Assembly: GCA_001603905.1 (NCBI GenBank)
Contig: LVAE01000095.1
Span: 1-35,653, forward strand
Direction of reading: 5' to 3'
DNA from: Fibrobacterales bacterium Fibro_02
Lineage (GTDB): Bacteria > Fibrobacterota > Fibrobacteria > Fibrobacterales > Fibrobacteraceae
Length of the DNA: 35,653 bases
Both the position numbers and the translations under genes were made by a program. The notes beneath the pieces were generated by a model. That model had not been told where the DNA came from, did no database searches, and saw nothing but the letters and a program-made list of their open reading frames with translations. Position 1 is the first letter of the stretch. Each line of letters begins with the position of its first letter. Positions 15,434 through 25,854 of the stretch are shown here, piece after piece.

Positions 15434-16254
15434 ATGTGGACTTTTGAGACCGTTCGGCTCTTTTTCAACCCACGCAGGATTTCTTTTTGCTCCTGCGTGA
15501 TGCGGTAGCTTTCGCAGGCTTTCTGGATGGATTTCGCGTGAATCCAGGGCGAAAGTTTGCGGCCCTTGATGTAGGGGAATGCGGCATCCCATTGCTTGGC
15601 AAGCGCCGTCGCCATGTACCAGGCGATGACCATCTGCACGTAGTAGCGGTCGGTGGGGCATTCCGCGCGGCCCTTGTCATCAAAAAGATTTTCGTCGATG
15701 GCGGCAACGAGTTTCAGGTGCTCCTTGCTGAAGCGTTCATCGAGGAAAAAGTTCATGAGCATGTTCACGCCGAAGCGAACCGTGTAAGGGTGCTTTGACT
15801 TGAGCCATTTTTCGATGCACGACACGAACCGCTTTTCGTCCTTGAGCAATGCCTTCGGGGCTTTTCCGTCGCATACCGCCCAGTTGTCAATGTAGGGCAA
15901 GAACTGTTCGATGCGACTCAGGCATTCGTCAAAGTCCCTGATGCGTTCCACCACAAAAAGGTGCACCTGGTTTTCTTCGAAGTACTTGTGCGGCAGCTTG
16001 TCCAAAAACCTGGCGACATCAGTCGGCACGGATTTTGCAACCGTTGAATCCGTCACAGAACCAGCCGCCGAACGAGTTGTCCTCGCGGAGCCCTTTGCAG
16101 AATCCGCGAACTCTTTCGCGATCTTTCGCATCGTGGGCACGCGCACGCCGATAATCGTTTTCTTGTCGATATTCGGCAACAGCGATGCGTGAAAGTCACG
16201 GTACTTTAGGTCCTGTTCGGCTAGGAGGCGCTTGACAAGTTCGGCATGGGTCAT
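15430..16254 (-). CDS. AlkD-like DNA alkylation repair protein (274 aa)
   Basis: A HEAT-repeat DNA glycosylase of the AlkD family (removes bulky cationic lesions such as N3- and N7-alkylpurines). The N-terminus (DLKYRDFHASLLPNIDK, IIGVRVPTMRKIAKEF) and later HEAT helices (YFEENQVHLFVVERI, HPYTVRFGVNMLMNFFL, YYVQMVIAWYMATALAK) match the family. Trp125 and Asp129 in YIDNWAVCDG fit the active-site Trp/Asp that stack on and activate the damaged nucleotide. A Ser/Ala/Thr-rich stretch of about 25 residues (52-76) is extra between the first helices. It is cytoplasmic. The stop is 30 nt from the GH30 start; the two are unrelated in function and GH30 has its own promoter. Confidence 0.85.
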   Translation of the reverse strand: MTHAELVKRLLAEQDLKYRDFHASLLPNIDKKTIIGVRVPTMRKIAKEFADSAKGSARTTRSAAGSVTDSTVAKSVPTDVARFLDKLPHKYFEENQVHLFVVERIRDFDECLSRIEQFLPYIDNWAVCDGKAPKALLKDEKRFVSCIEKWLKSKHPYTVRFGVNMLMNFFLDERFSKEHLKLVAAIDENLFDDKGRAECPTDRYYVQMVIAWYMATALAKQWDAAFPYIKGRKLSPWIHAKSIQKACESYRITQEQKEILRGLKKSRTVSKVHI

Positions 16255-16284
16255 AGGACTAAAGATAAAAAAACTCTTTAAAGC

Positions 16285-17610
16285 CTATTCCTTCACCAGG
16301 CACTTGAGTTCCGGCGAGTACAGCTTGTAGAAATCTCTGCCGTGTTCCTTGACAAAGTAGAGCGCCTTGTCGGCGGCACGGTAGAGTTCCTCGAAGTCCT
16401 TTCCGTATTGTGGGAATTGCGCAATGCCGATGGAAAGCGAGATGTGTCCTCCAAGGGGGTCGCCCTTGAAAAGGTGTCGTGCCTTGTCCGAAATCTTGGC
16501 CGCGATGCGGAGGATCGTATCGGCATTCTTGATGTCGCGCAGGAACACCATGAACTCGTCGCCACCCACGCGGCCCGAGATGTCCATGCCCTTGAAGGAT
16601 TTGTGGATGATGTCGCCGATAGCCATGAGTACGCGGTCGCCCGCGATGTGGCCGAAGGTGTCGTTCACGTACTTGAACTTGTCGACGTCTATCATGAGTA
16701 GCGCGCCGTTTCCGCCGTTGTCCCCGATTTGCTTGAGGACCTGCGTGATCATGTCCTCGGTCGTCTGCTTGTTGAAAAGTCCCGTCAGCTGGTCGATCTT
16801 TGAGCGCTTTTCGAGTTCGAGCTTTAGCCGCTGCATTTCGGTGATGTTGTTGATGATGGCGACGATGCCGTTCACTTTTCCGTTTTCGTCAAAGGTCGGT
16901 CGCTTGATTAGTTCCAGGTATTCGCTGCCGTCCTCGCCTTTTTCCTCGATGATGTAGTTGGTCCCCTTTCCTGTCCGCATTATTTCCATATCGGATTCCA
17001 TCGCCTTTCTGACGTTTTCCTTGTCCGAGCGGATTTCCATATCCGTCTTTCCGCGGATGGTCCAGTTGGGATCGTTTTCGGTGTGCAGGTGGTGCCAGTA
17101 GTGCGTCGCGAAGATGTACTTTCCTTCGGCATCTTTCAGGTAGATGTTCGACGGCAGTTCCTTGAGAATTCGCTCAACTTCCGAGAAGGTCGCCGAGTCC
17201 TTGCTCCTTACGGCGTTCTTGATGCGGAGCGTAATCAGCTCCTTTTTGAAGGGCGGTTCGAAGTACTCGTTTGCACCTGCTTCGAGACATTGGCTGTATA
17301 TCTGGGAATCGGCGGTGCCCGATACGGCGATAGTGGGAATGCCGACGTAGCGCTTGTCGTCGTTCATTTTCTGGAGCAGGGCGAAGTTGTTTTTTGCGGC
17401 GCTTTCGGCGTTGAAGAGAACGGCCGAGATATGGTCGTGCTGCTTGTCGACGAGGCATATGGCCTCTTCGTCGTTGTCGACATCGATCAGCGGGTGGTTT
17501 TCGGAAAGACATAGGCGTAAAGGCCTTAAGGAAGGGTCCATAAGGTTCACCAGGATGAGCTTTCGCAGCTCTATAGGTTGGACTATCTTCACGTCTTTCA
17601 GTTCGCTCAA
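16285..17610 (-). CDS. Diguanylate cyclase: degenerate receiver, PAS and GGDEF domains (441 aa)
   Basis: The start is TTG at 17610 with GAGG 6 nt upstream; an in-frame stop lies just before and no ATG precedes the first domain. Residues 15-135 form a receiver-like domain whose phospho-acceptor position is Asn67 (SAVLFNAE), so phosphorylation is unlikely. A PAS domain follows (about 145-260, ILKELPSNIYLKDAEGKYIF), then RSKIDQLTGLFNKQTTEDM and a GGDEF domain. The catalytic motif GGDEF is intact (349-353) with MIDVDKFKYVNDTFGH, so it should make c-di-GMP from GTP. The inhibitory site RxxD is KGMD, so product feedback may be weak. A 17-bp palindrome lies 68 nt upstream of the start and may be its operator. 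Confidence 0.9.
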   Translation of the reverse strand: MSELKDVKIVQPIELRKLILVNLMDPSLRPLRLCLSENHPLIDVDNDEEAICLVDKQHDHISAVLFNAESAAKNNFALLQKMNDDKRYVGIPTIAVSGTADSQIYSQCLEAGANEYFEPPFKKELITLRIKNAVRSKDSATFSEVERILKELPSNIYLKDAEGKYIFATHYWHHLHTENDPNWTIRGKTDMEIRSDKENVRKAMESDMEIMRTGKGTNYIIEEKGEDGSEYLELIKRPTFDENGKVNGIVAIINNITEMQRLKLELEKRSKIDQLTGLFNKQTTEDMITQVLKQIGDNGGNGALLMIDVDKFKYVNDTFGHIAGDRVLMAIGDIIHKSFKGMDISGRVGGDEFMVFLRDIKNADTILRIAAKISDKARHLFKGDPLGGHISLSIGIAQFPQYGKDFEELYRAADKALYFVKEHGRDFYKLYSPELKCLVKE

Positions 17611-17677
17611 ATTATTCCTCTACTTGTGCAATTAATAGAGATATATAATTTTTTTGCGGTGAGGGGCGTTTTTTGAT

Positions 17678-17694
17678 TATTCCAAGTTGGAATA
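17678..17694 (-). promoter_or_regulatory. 17-bp palindromic operator candidate upstream of the diguanylate cyclase
   Basis: Read toward the cyclase gene the sequence is TATTCCAACTTGGAATA, a perfect 8+1+8 inverted repeat. It lies 68 nt before the TTG start, about 30 nt before an AT-rich -10-like TTATATAT. The same 17-mer in the same orientation occurs at 28804-28820 before another gene. Confidence 0.6.
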
Positions 17695-17728
17695 CGCCCT
17701 TGTTATTGTGATTTAGCTTAAAAATCGC

Positions 17729-18640
17729 CTAATAAATCGTCGGTTTGCAGCTGTAGAAACGGCGGTGTGTCCATCCGTACCACAGTGCGGGATTTTCCTC
17801 GATGCGTTTTTCGAGCCAGCGGTTGAAAGTGTCCATGACCTTTTCGTCGGGGGCTACTAGGATTTCTTCGGCGTGCAGGATCTTGCGGTCGGGCTGCTCC
17901 TCCATCCAGCAGATGTATAGGGGGACATCGGGGCGGTGCCTGTGCAGAAAGTCGGGGAGCGGGTTCACGTTGACAATCTGCCCAAGGAATGTTCCTTTCT
18001 CGGCGCTTGGAATGCGGCTGTCCTGGTCGGAGAGTAGGCAAAAAAGCTTATGTTCGTCGAGTAGCCGCAGGAATTCGCGGGGAGTCTTTGCGCTTACGGC
18101 GTAGCTTTTTCCGTCGACGGCTCGCATCCGGTTTTCGACGATGTGGTTGAGCCATGCGGGTTTCAGTGGAATGTAGCTTGCCTTGAGCGGGATTCCCAGC
18201 CTGCAAAGCCAGGGGCCTATCGCCTCGTAGTTGCCGTAATGGGCGGTGAGGAAGATGCCGCCCTGTCGCATTTTCTGTAGGACGGTTGCACTGCCTTCTG
18301 CAAGGGCGTAGGTGGTGGCGTGGCCCTGGAATGGGAATTCGGCGGTATCCTGGGGCAATTTCTTGTAATCCCTGAACAGGAAAATGATATCGGCGGCGTG
18401 ACGGGTCAGGTTTTGGAGCATTTGTCTGTAAAAACGTCTTGATTCTATGCCGCTTTCAAGGTGCGTCAGGGCGCGGTTCGCCTGTACGACCTTCCGTTTC
18501 CACCCTTCCGTATACAGGAGGGCGAAGGCTGCCTTTCTGAATGCGAAGGCGCATGCGGTCCTGAATGTCCTGCTCAAGAATTCCATCCTTGTAAATGTAC
18601 AAAACTTTGTGGATAATATTTTACCAAAATGACTTTGCAT
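17729..18640 (-). CDS. LpxL/HtrB-like lysophospholipid acyltransferase (303 aa)
   Basis: The family signature HxxxxE is present as TAHYGNYE (His134, Glu139), followed by RLGIPLKASYIPLK, a downstream LLSDQDSRIP (where LpxL has the D-Q-D-like acceptor motif) and WLEKRIEENPALWYGWTHRRF, close to the PEQYLWxHRR-type ending of late lipid A acyltransferases. It probably adds an acyl chain to lipid A or a related lipid at the inner membrane. The start is uncertain: ATG 18640 has no Shine-Dalgarno, while ATG 18586 (MEFLSRTFRTACAF) has AAGG directly against it. It is divergent from the patatin gene with about 63 nt between starts, a compact shared control region. Confidence 0.85.
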   Translation of the reverse strand: MQSHFGKILSTKFCTFTRMEFLSRTFRTACAFAFRKAAFALLYTEGWKRKVVQANRALTHLESGIESRRFYRQMLQNLTRHAADIIFLFRDYKKLPQDTAEFPFQGHATTYALAEGSATVLQKMRQGGIFLTAHYGNYEAIGPWLCRLGIPLKASYIPLKPAWLNHIVENRMRAVDGKSYAVSAKTPREFLRLLDEHKLFCLLSDQDSRIPSAEKGTFLGQIVNVNPLPDFLHRHRPDVPLYICWMEEQPDRKILHAEEILVAPDEKVMDTFNRWLEKRIEENPALWYGWTHRRFYSCKPTIY

Positions 18641-18703
18641 GTTTGGTTTGAATAAACTATCTTCTACATCAGGAAATGAATTTATCTATAAAAGGAGAAA
18701 TGA

Positions 18704-19591
18704 ATGAAACTCGCTATTTCTGTTTCTGGTGGTGGCGCCCTCGGTATCGGTCCTCTTCAGTTTATGCGCAGGCTTGAGGAAGATCTCGGCGAAAGCTTGG
18801 CTAATCTCGGTGCGGCCTTTGCAGGAACCTCTACGGGCTCTATCGTTGCTGCGGGACTTTGCACCGGCATGACTGCCGCGGAACTTTACGACCTGTACCG
18901 TGAAAACCTGTCGGCCATTTTCACCAAGGTGAGCTCTGCCAAGATTCTGACGAATAACTATTACCGCTACGACAATTCCAAGCTCAAGAAACTCCTGCAG
19001 CGCAATTTCCGCTACAAGATGTACGAATTCAAGAAGCCGATCTATATTCCGGCGACCTTCATGAACGGCGATAGTGTCGAGAAGGTGTGGGACCGTGGCG
19101 ATGGCATGACGGACCAGTGGTTCGCTGTTCTTTCGAGCTGCTCTGCGCCGACGTATTTCGATACGGTCAGCCGTAACAAGGACGGCAAGAAGGAAATCTA
19201 CTGCGACGGTGGCATGTGGGCGAACGACCCCATCATGGTGCTGGAATCCGGCTTGAACAAGGTCAAGGAATTCAAGGGCAATTACAAGATCCTCTCCTTC
19301 AACACGGGAATGGTCCGTCCGAACAATGCACCCAAGGACAAAAGCATTATCGGTTGGGGCAAGTACGTCATGGATGAATGGGTCGCACGCACAGGCAATT
19401 CGGGCTATTACGAAGCCTGCGCCAATATCGGCAAGGAAAACGTCTGCCGCGTTGCTCCCGAAGTGGATTCCAAGTACGCGATGGACGACCTCTCGCTCGT
19501 GGGCGAGGTTTCCGATATCTGGGACAAGCTTTATGAACACATCGGAAAGGATGTGGTCAAGTTCGTGAAGTCGACTATCGTGAAAAAGTAA
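18704..19591 (+). CDS. Patatin-like phospholipase (295 aa)
   Basis: GGAG lies 6 nt before the ATG. The oxyanion loop is SGGGALG (8-14), the nucleophile elbow is GTSTGS with Ser43, and the dyad Asp168 is in YCDGGMWANDP, all at usual patatin spacing, so it should hydrolyse acyl ester bonds in membrane lipids. There is no signal peptide, so it acts from the cytoplasm. A weak promoter candidate (TTGCAT 18635-18640, 17 nt, TATCTT 18658-18663) lies in the divergent spacer. Patatin domains also serve as effectors in CBASS defence, but no cyclase or sensor gene is adjacent. Next to an acyltransferase, a membrane lipid remodelling role is more likely. Confidence 0.9.
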   Translation: MKLAISVSGGGALGIGPLQFMRRLEEDLGESLANLGAAFAGTSTGSIVAAGLCTGMTAAELYDLYRENLSAIFTKVSSAKILTNNYYRYDNSKLKKLLQRNFRYKMYEFKKPIYIPATFMNGDSVEKVWDRGDGMTDQWFAVLSSCSAPTYFDTVSRNKDGKKEIYCDGGMWANDPIMVLESGLNKVKEFKGNYKILSFNTGMVRPNNAPKDKSIIGWGKYVMDEWVARTGNSGYYEACANIGKENVCRVAPEVDSKYAMDDLSLVGEVSDIWDKLYEHIGKDVVKFVKSTIVKK

Positions 19592-19604
19592 AAGGCCTGC
19601 TCCG

Positions 19605-19635
19605 AAAAAAGACCTGCCTAATTTCTAGGCAGGTC
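19605..19635 (-). terminator. Rho-independent terminator of the small membrane protein gene
   Basis: GACCTGCCTA-ATTTC-TAGGCAGGTC is a perfect 10-bp stem (19611-19635). On the minus strand it is followed by six T (plus-strand A run 19605-19610). A second small hairpin, AGTGTG...CACACT (19637-19655), lies just upstream. The plus strand has no T run after the stem, so it serves the minus-strand gene. Confidence 0.8.
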
Positions 19636-19668
19636 CAGTGTGCAACCAACACACTAAGGAGTTCTGTT

Positions 19669-19926
19669 TTAGGCCGGAATCAGCTTGTGAAAGATCAGCT
19701 TGATTCTTCGGGAATACTGTCTGAGGGAGTACTTTACCACGATAACAGTTTTCGTCCATGGCGTTTTTTCCGGGGTGTAGCTGGGCGTGACCTTTTCTAG
19801 GTATTCGTTATTGCGGTCGTGCTTGAAAAGCCAGTCGATATAAAATAATGCGATGATTTCCAAACCCGCAATGCACAAAAGTTTAAACAACAGAATCGTT
19901 GTCAAATAATCTGTAGGTGCGAACAT
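19669..19926 (-). CDS. Small hypothetical membrane protein (85 aa)
   Basis: The frame extends to a TTG at 19977, but a near-consensus promoter occupies 19977-20006, so that codon would lie upstream of the transcript. The ATG at 19926, with GGGG about 7 nt before it, is the better start (a GTG at 19953 is also possible). The protein has one to two hydrophobic segments (YLTTILLFKLLCIAGLEIIALFYIDWLF), a charged and aromatic middle with a Thr/Pro-rich turn (TPSYTPEKTPW) and a very basic C-terminus (SLRQYSRRIKLIFHKLIP). It has its own promoter and terminator, so it is a single-gene unit between patatin and secA. The family is not recognised. Confidence 0.55.
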   Translation of the reverse strand: MFAPTDYLTTILLFKLLCIAGLEIIALFYIDWLFKHDRNNEYLEKVTPSYTPEKTPWTKTVIVVKYSLRQYSRRIKLIFHKLIPA

Positions 19927-19976
19927 TCCAACCCCGTAATAGTTTGCAACCACTACATACCCAAAAAACCGCGCCA

Positions 19977-20006
19977 AATATAAATAAATAAACGTGCCGT
20001 TGTCAA
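19977..20006 (-). promoter_or_regulatory. Consensus promoter of the small membrane protein gene
   Basis: On the minus strand TTGACA (20006-20001), 18 nt, TATATT (19982-19977). This is among the best promoter matches in the window and shows the upstream TTG start of the following frame to be unlikely. Confidence 0.65.
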
Positions 20007-20058
20007 CATCGCAACGTTCTCTACTCCAAAATACTTCTTGCTTTTTTCTTACTCAAGC

Positions 20059-20086
20059 AAAAACCCGATGCCGTCTTGGCATCGGG
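20059..20086 (-). terminator. Rho-independent terminator of secA
   Basis: CCCGATGCC-GTCTT-GGCATCGGG forms a 9-bp stem (20064-20086). On the minus strand it is followed by five T (A run 20059-20063), about 48 nt after the secA stop. Confidence 0.8.
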
Positions 20087-20133
20087 TCTTAATTTATTTT
20101 GAACCTAGGGTTCGTTTGTACGGATTTTGGGAA

Positions 20134-23118
<2,985 letters not shown>

Positions 23119-23237
23119 CTTTTTCCTTTTTACGGCCGAAGGCATTGCCCGCGGTCTCTGATTAAAAATTACGGGGATAATTTAGCAAATTGCGTGCCAA
23201 CGGGAAAATGTTTCGTCCTGAAACAGGGCGTGAATGG

Positions 23238-24599
23238 CTAGCGCGTTCGACCCAGCGCAAGTATCGCTGCGTTTACGGCGAATGCGGCGATCATCAGGAT
23301 GTCTCCCGTATGCGCCCCGAGGGTTCCTGTAGGGCAGATTTTTCCCGCAAGGGCGAGAAATCCGCCGGTAACGATGGCGGCCGCCACGAATTTCGGCTTT
23401 GCATGGAGTCCGAGAAGTCCCCACAGGATAGGGACGGTGAAGGCTCCCGCGTATACGGCCAGTGCCAATAGCAATGTGCCGATGATGTCGGTAAATACGA
23501 GTGCAAGCAGCAGGGCCACGATGCCGTTCAGCAGGATCACGATGCGTGCCTTGGCTAGTCCGCGGGCTTCGTTGGGGGAATCCTTTTCCCTGCCGCGCCT
23601 GAAAAGTCCGCACAAAATAACGGAGCTGCTCAGGAGGGTCGTATCGGCACTGCTGAGAACGACACTCAGGAGCGCGAGGGCGATCAGGGGAATCAGCGGA
23701 GTCGGGAGAACTTGCGCGGCAATCGCCGTGATACGTGCCCCTTGCACGTTTTCGAGTCCTACGCCATATACCGCCAAAAAGCCGATGACAAATGCAACGG
23801 GAACAAGTGTCGCTGCGGCCATCGCGATTGCCTTCTTCGCAGTTGCGGTATCCTTCGCGCAGAACATGCGACTGAAGATATCGGGGCCCGCCGTGTAGGT
23901 GGTTCCGTAGGTGAGTACCAGCAGGAAAAGGTCTAGCGGCGAAAAGTTCGTGTTGAAGGGGAATGCCGGGGCCTGCTGCAAAATTTCGGAAAGTGGTCGC
24001 GCTTCTGCACCGGGGATTCCGCCGAAGAGCGCAAAGCCCGCTACCAGCAAAAGCCCAAGGATAATCAGGCAGGCCTGCAAAAAGTCGGTACGCAGAATGG
24101 AAAGCTGCCCGCCCGCAAGCGTGTACCCCGTAAATACGGCTGCGGCGATGACGGCTGCTGCCGTGTAGCTCAGCGACGTGAAGGTCATCAGGAGTTTTGC
24201 AGCGGCGATAATCTGGGCGGCGACAATGCCTGTCCATGCGACCGGTATCACCAGGGAGGCGACCAGCCGCGGGCCTTTTCCGTACAAATTCTCTACCAGG
24301 TCGGGGAGTGCGTATTTGCCGTGACTGTAGGCGCGGCCTGCAAAGGGAATCAGCGCGACAAGTCCGAGCGCTCCCACGAGCATGAACCAGCTGGCGGCCC
24401 CGCCGAGCCTTGATCCGCTATCGACTGCACCGATTACGGCCGACCCGCCAAGAATCGTTGCGACGAGGCTTCCTGCGACTGCCTTCGCGGATGCCCCTTT
24501 GCGCGCCACGAAGAAATCGGGAATGTCCCTTACGCGCCGCGCACTGCGCACGGCGATTGCAATCAGGAATACCAGGTAAACGATGAGGGCGATGTTCAT
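23238..24599 (-). CDS. Sodium:solute symporter family transporter (453 aa)
   Basis: About thirteen hydrophobic segments span the protein. The beginning (YLVFLIAIAVRSARRVRDIPDFFVARKGAS ... GSLVATILGGSAVIGAV) and GYTLAGGQLSILRTDFLQACLIILG match the SSS/LeuT-fold family (as in PutP and PanF), including the segment that contains the sodium-site region; LTYGTTYTAGPDIFSRMFCAKD and LLSVVLSSADTTLLSSS (the Ser/Thr pair of helix 8) are also typical. It imports a small organic solute with Na+; the substrate cannot be told. It lies upstream of secA on the same strand with a gap of about 120 nt, probably a separate unit. A repeat element lies just before its start. Confidence 0.9.
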   Translation of the reverse strand: MNIALIVYLVFLIAIAVRSARRVRDIPDFFVARKGASAKAVAGSLVATILGGSAVIGAVDSGSRLGGAASWFMLVGALGLVALIPFAGRAYSHGKYALPDLVENLYGKGPRLVASLVIPVAWTGIVAAQIIAAAKLLMTFTSLSYTAAAVIAAAVFTGYTLAGGQLSILRTDFLQACLIILGLLLVAGFALFGGIPGAEARPLSEILQQAPAFPFNTNFSPLDLFLLVLTYGTTYTAGPDIFSRMFCAKDTATAKKAIAMAAATLVPVAFVIGFLAVYGVGLENVQGARITAIAAQVLPTPLIPLIALALLSVVLSSADTTLLSSSVILCGLFRRGREKDSPNEARGLAKARIVILLNGIVALLLALVFTDIIGTLLLALAVYAGAFTVPILWGLLGLHAKPKFVAAAIVTGGFLALAGKICPTGTLGAHTGDILMIAAFAVNAAILALGRTR

Positions 24600-24621
24600 A
24601 TTATGCGACCATAAGAAAGCT

Positions 24622-24660
24622 TGTCATTGCGGGGAGCCTTGGGGCGACGCGGCAATCTAT
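24622..24660. repeat. Intergenic REP-like repeat (GTCATTGCGGGGAGCC type)
   Basis: The sequence runs from TGTCATTGCGGGGAGCC to GGGGCGACGCGGCAATC, with outer arms ATTGC and GCAAT able to pair. It closely resembles the short extragenic repeat GTCATTGCGAGGAGCG...AGCAATC that I recall from many unrelated bacterial genomes. Only this copy is seen in the window. Confidence 0.5.
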
Positions 24661-24680
24661 CTTTAAATTGCCCTGAAAAT

Positions 24681-25715
24681 TTAGAATTTCCGGCTCGCGA
24701 TGAACATGACGGCCTTCAGCTCCCATTCGCTGTCAACCTGTTTCTGCAGCACTTCTTCGGTAGAGGGGTAGGGCTGGTTTTCGTAGACGCGGTCGCGCGA
24801 GATGTTTACCATCAGCATGCCGTTCCACTTGTCGCTAATCTTGATGGATGCCATGGGGGTGATGCTTACTTTCACGAATCCGGGATTGTAGTCCTTGTAC
24901 CTTTCGTCAAAGTCATATTCGTGCTTGAATCCACTTGCATTTGCCGAAACCATGGCCATGGGCACGCGGCTAAAAGGCAGCATGTAGATGAGCGTCCCGC
25001 CGTACTTGTACTTGAACCCGTTGACCGAGTTTTCGTTACCGGCTTTCCAGACCTGTTTGTCGTCGGCCCCTGTGTAGGCGGAATAGGTGAGCTCCGCGGA
25101 CCCCTTCAGGATGATCTTCGTCCAGTCGCTCTTGGGGAGGAATGCAAGCAGCGGAATTGTCAGCGTCGAATGGTAGGTCACGCCGTAGGTGTATTCCGTG
25201 AAAACGAGGTCCTGCTCGTAGTCCCGTTTTTCGGGGTTGTATACGCCCATGAAGGTTGATGCTTCGCCGTAGTTGATGGCCGTTCCCAGGCTTGTCTGCA
25301 CGCCCAGTTCCAATAGGTGGATCAGTTCGACGGATGCGTCCAGCTTGATTCCGAAACCGGCAAAGTTCACGTCGCCTGCCGCAAGCCCCTTCAACGAAAG
25401 CGCCTTGCCGTAGTCCTGCTGGAGCTTGAGGTTGTAGCCCCAGGCGGGAACCGCGAATGCGAGGAAGGGCCAGTCGTGTAGGGATTCGGAGTTCTTCAGT
25501 GCATTGTGCGGAAGGACGATCGAGACGATGGAAAGGATATTTTCTGTCGTGACCTTTAACGTGTTGCCCTCTGCCGGGGCGTCGCCGTTATCCGAGGCAT
25601 TCTTTGCCTGAGTACTGTCGGTCGCCGGAGTTTCAGCACCGTGTTCGTCCGCGCGGGCAAACGCAGTGCAAAGGAACACCGCGCAAACCAATTGGGCCAC
25701 GAACCGTAACGACAT
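24681..25715 (-). CDS. Probable outer-membrane beta-barrel protein (344 aa)
   Basis: The frame is open to 25988 but the upstream 91 codons cross the divergent promoter region; the ATG at 25715 gives a clear signal peptide (SLRFVAQLVCAVFLCTAFARA). After a Thr/Ala/Asp-rich linker come alternating strands with aromatic girdles (GYNLKLQQDYGKAL, VNFAGFGIKLDASVELIHLLELGVQTSLGTAINYG, WTKIILKGSAELTYSAYTG, YKYGGTLIYMLPFSRVPMAMVSANASG, KWNGMLMVNISRDRVY) and a C-terminal Phe, typical of outer-membrane barrels. The function is unknown; a porin or envelope structural role is possible. No Shine-Dalgarno is seen; TATATT lies 9 nt before the ATG and a TCCTG-ACGA-CAGGA inverted repeat further upstream (25744-25757). 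Confidence 0.7.
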   Translation of the reverse strand: MSLRFVAQLVCAVFLCTAFARADEHGAETPATDSTQAKNASDNGDAPAEGNTLKVTTENILSIVSIVLPHNALKNSESLHDWPFLAFAVPAWGYNLKLQQDYGKALSLKGLAAGDVNFAGFGIKLDASVELIHLLELGVQTSLGTAINYGEASTFMGVYNPEKRDYEQDLVFTEYTYGVTYHSTLTIPLLAFLPKSDWTKIILKGSAELTYSAYTGADDKQVWKAGNENSVNGFKYKYGGTLIYMLPFSRVPMAMVSANASGFKHEYDFDERYKDYNPGFVKVSITPMASIKISDKWNGMLMVNISRDRVYENQPYPSTEEVLQKQVDSEWELKAVMFIASRKF

Positions 25716-25806
25716 ATTAGAATGAATATAGATAAAAAGTGAGTCCTGACGACAGGAAGGGGGAATTTTTCCGGCGAGTTCGGCTATTTGGAAGACGGAA
25801 TGCCGG

Positions 25807-25836
25807 TTGCCCCTTAATCTACAAAATTTGTATATT
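25807..25836 (+). promoter_or_regulatory. Promoter candidate of the BatD-like gene
   Basis: TTGCCC (25807-25812), 18 nt, TATATT (25831-25836); a GAGG ribosome binding site follows and the ATG is at 25855. The TATATT -10 box recurs in other promoters of this window. Confidence 0.5.
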
Positions 25837-25854
25837 CTTCCCAAAGAGGTTTGT

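Noticed and set aside
13427..17610. GH30, AlkD-like and diguanylate cyclase genes as one functional operon
   Set aside because: Gaps are about 30 nt but the GH30 gene has its own consensus promoter and the functions are unrelated.
18704..19591. Patatin gene as a CBASS-type defence effector
   Set aside because: No nucleotidyltransferase or other CBASS gene is nearby; the neighbour is a lipid acyltransferase.
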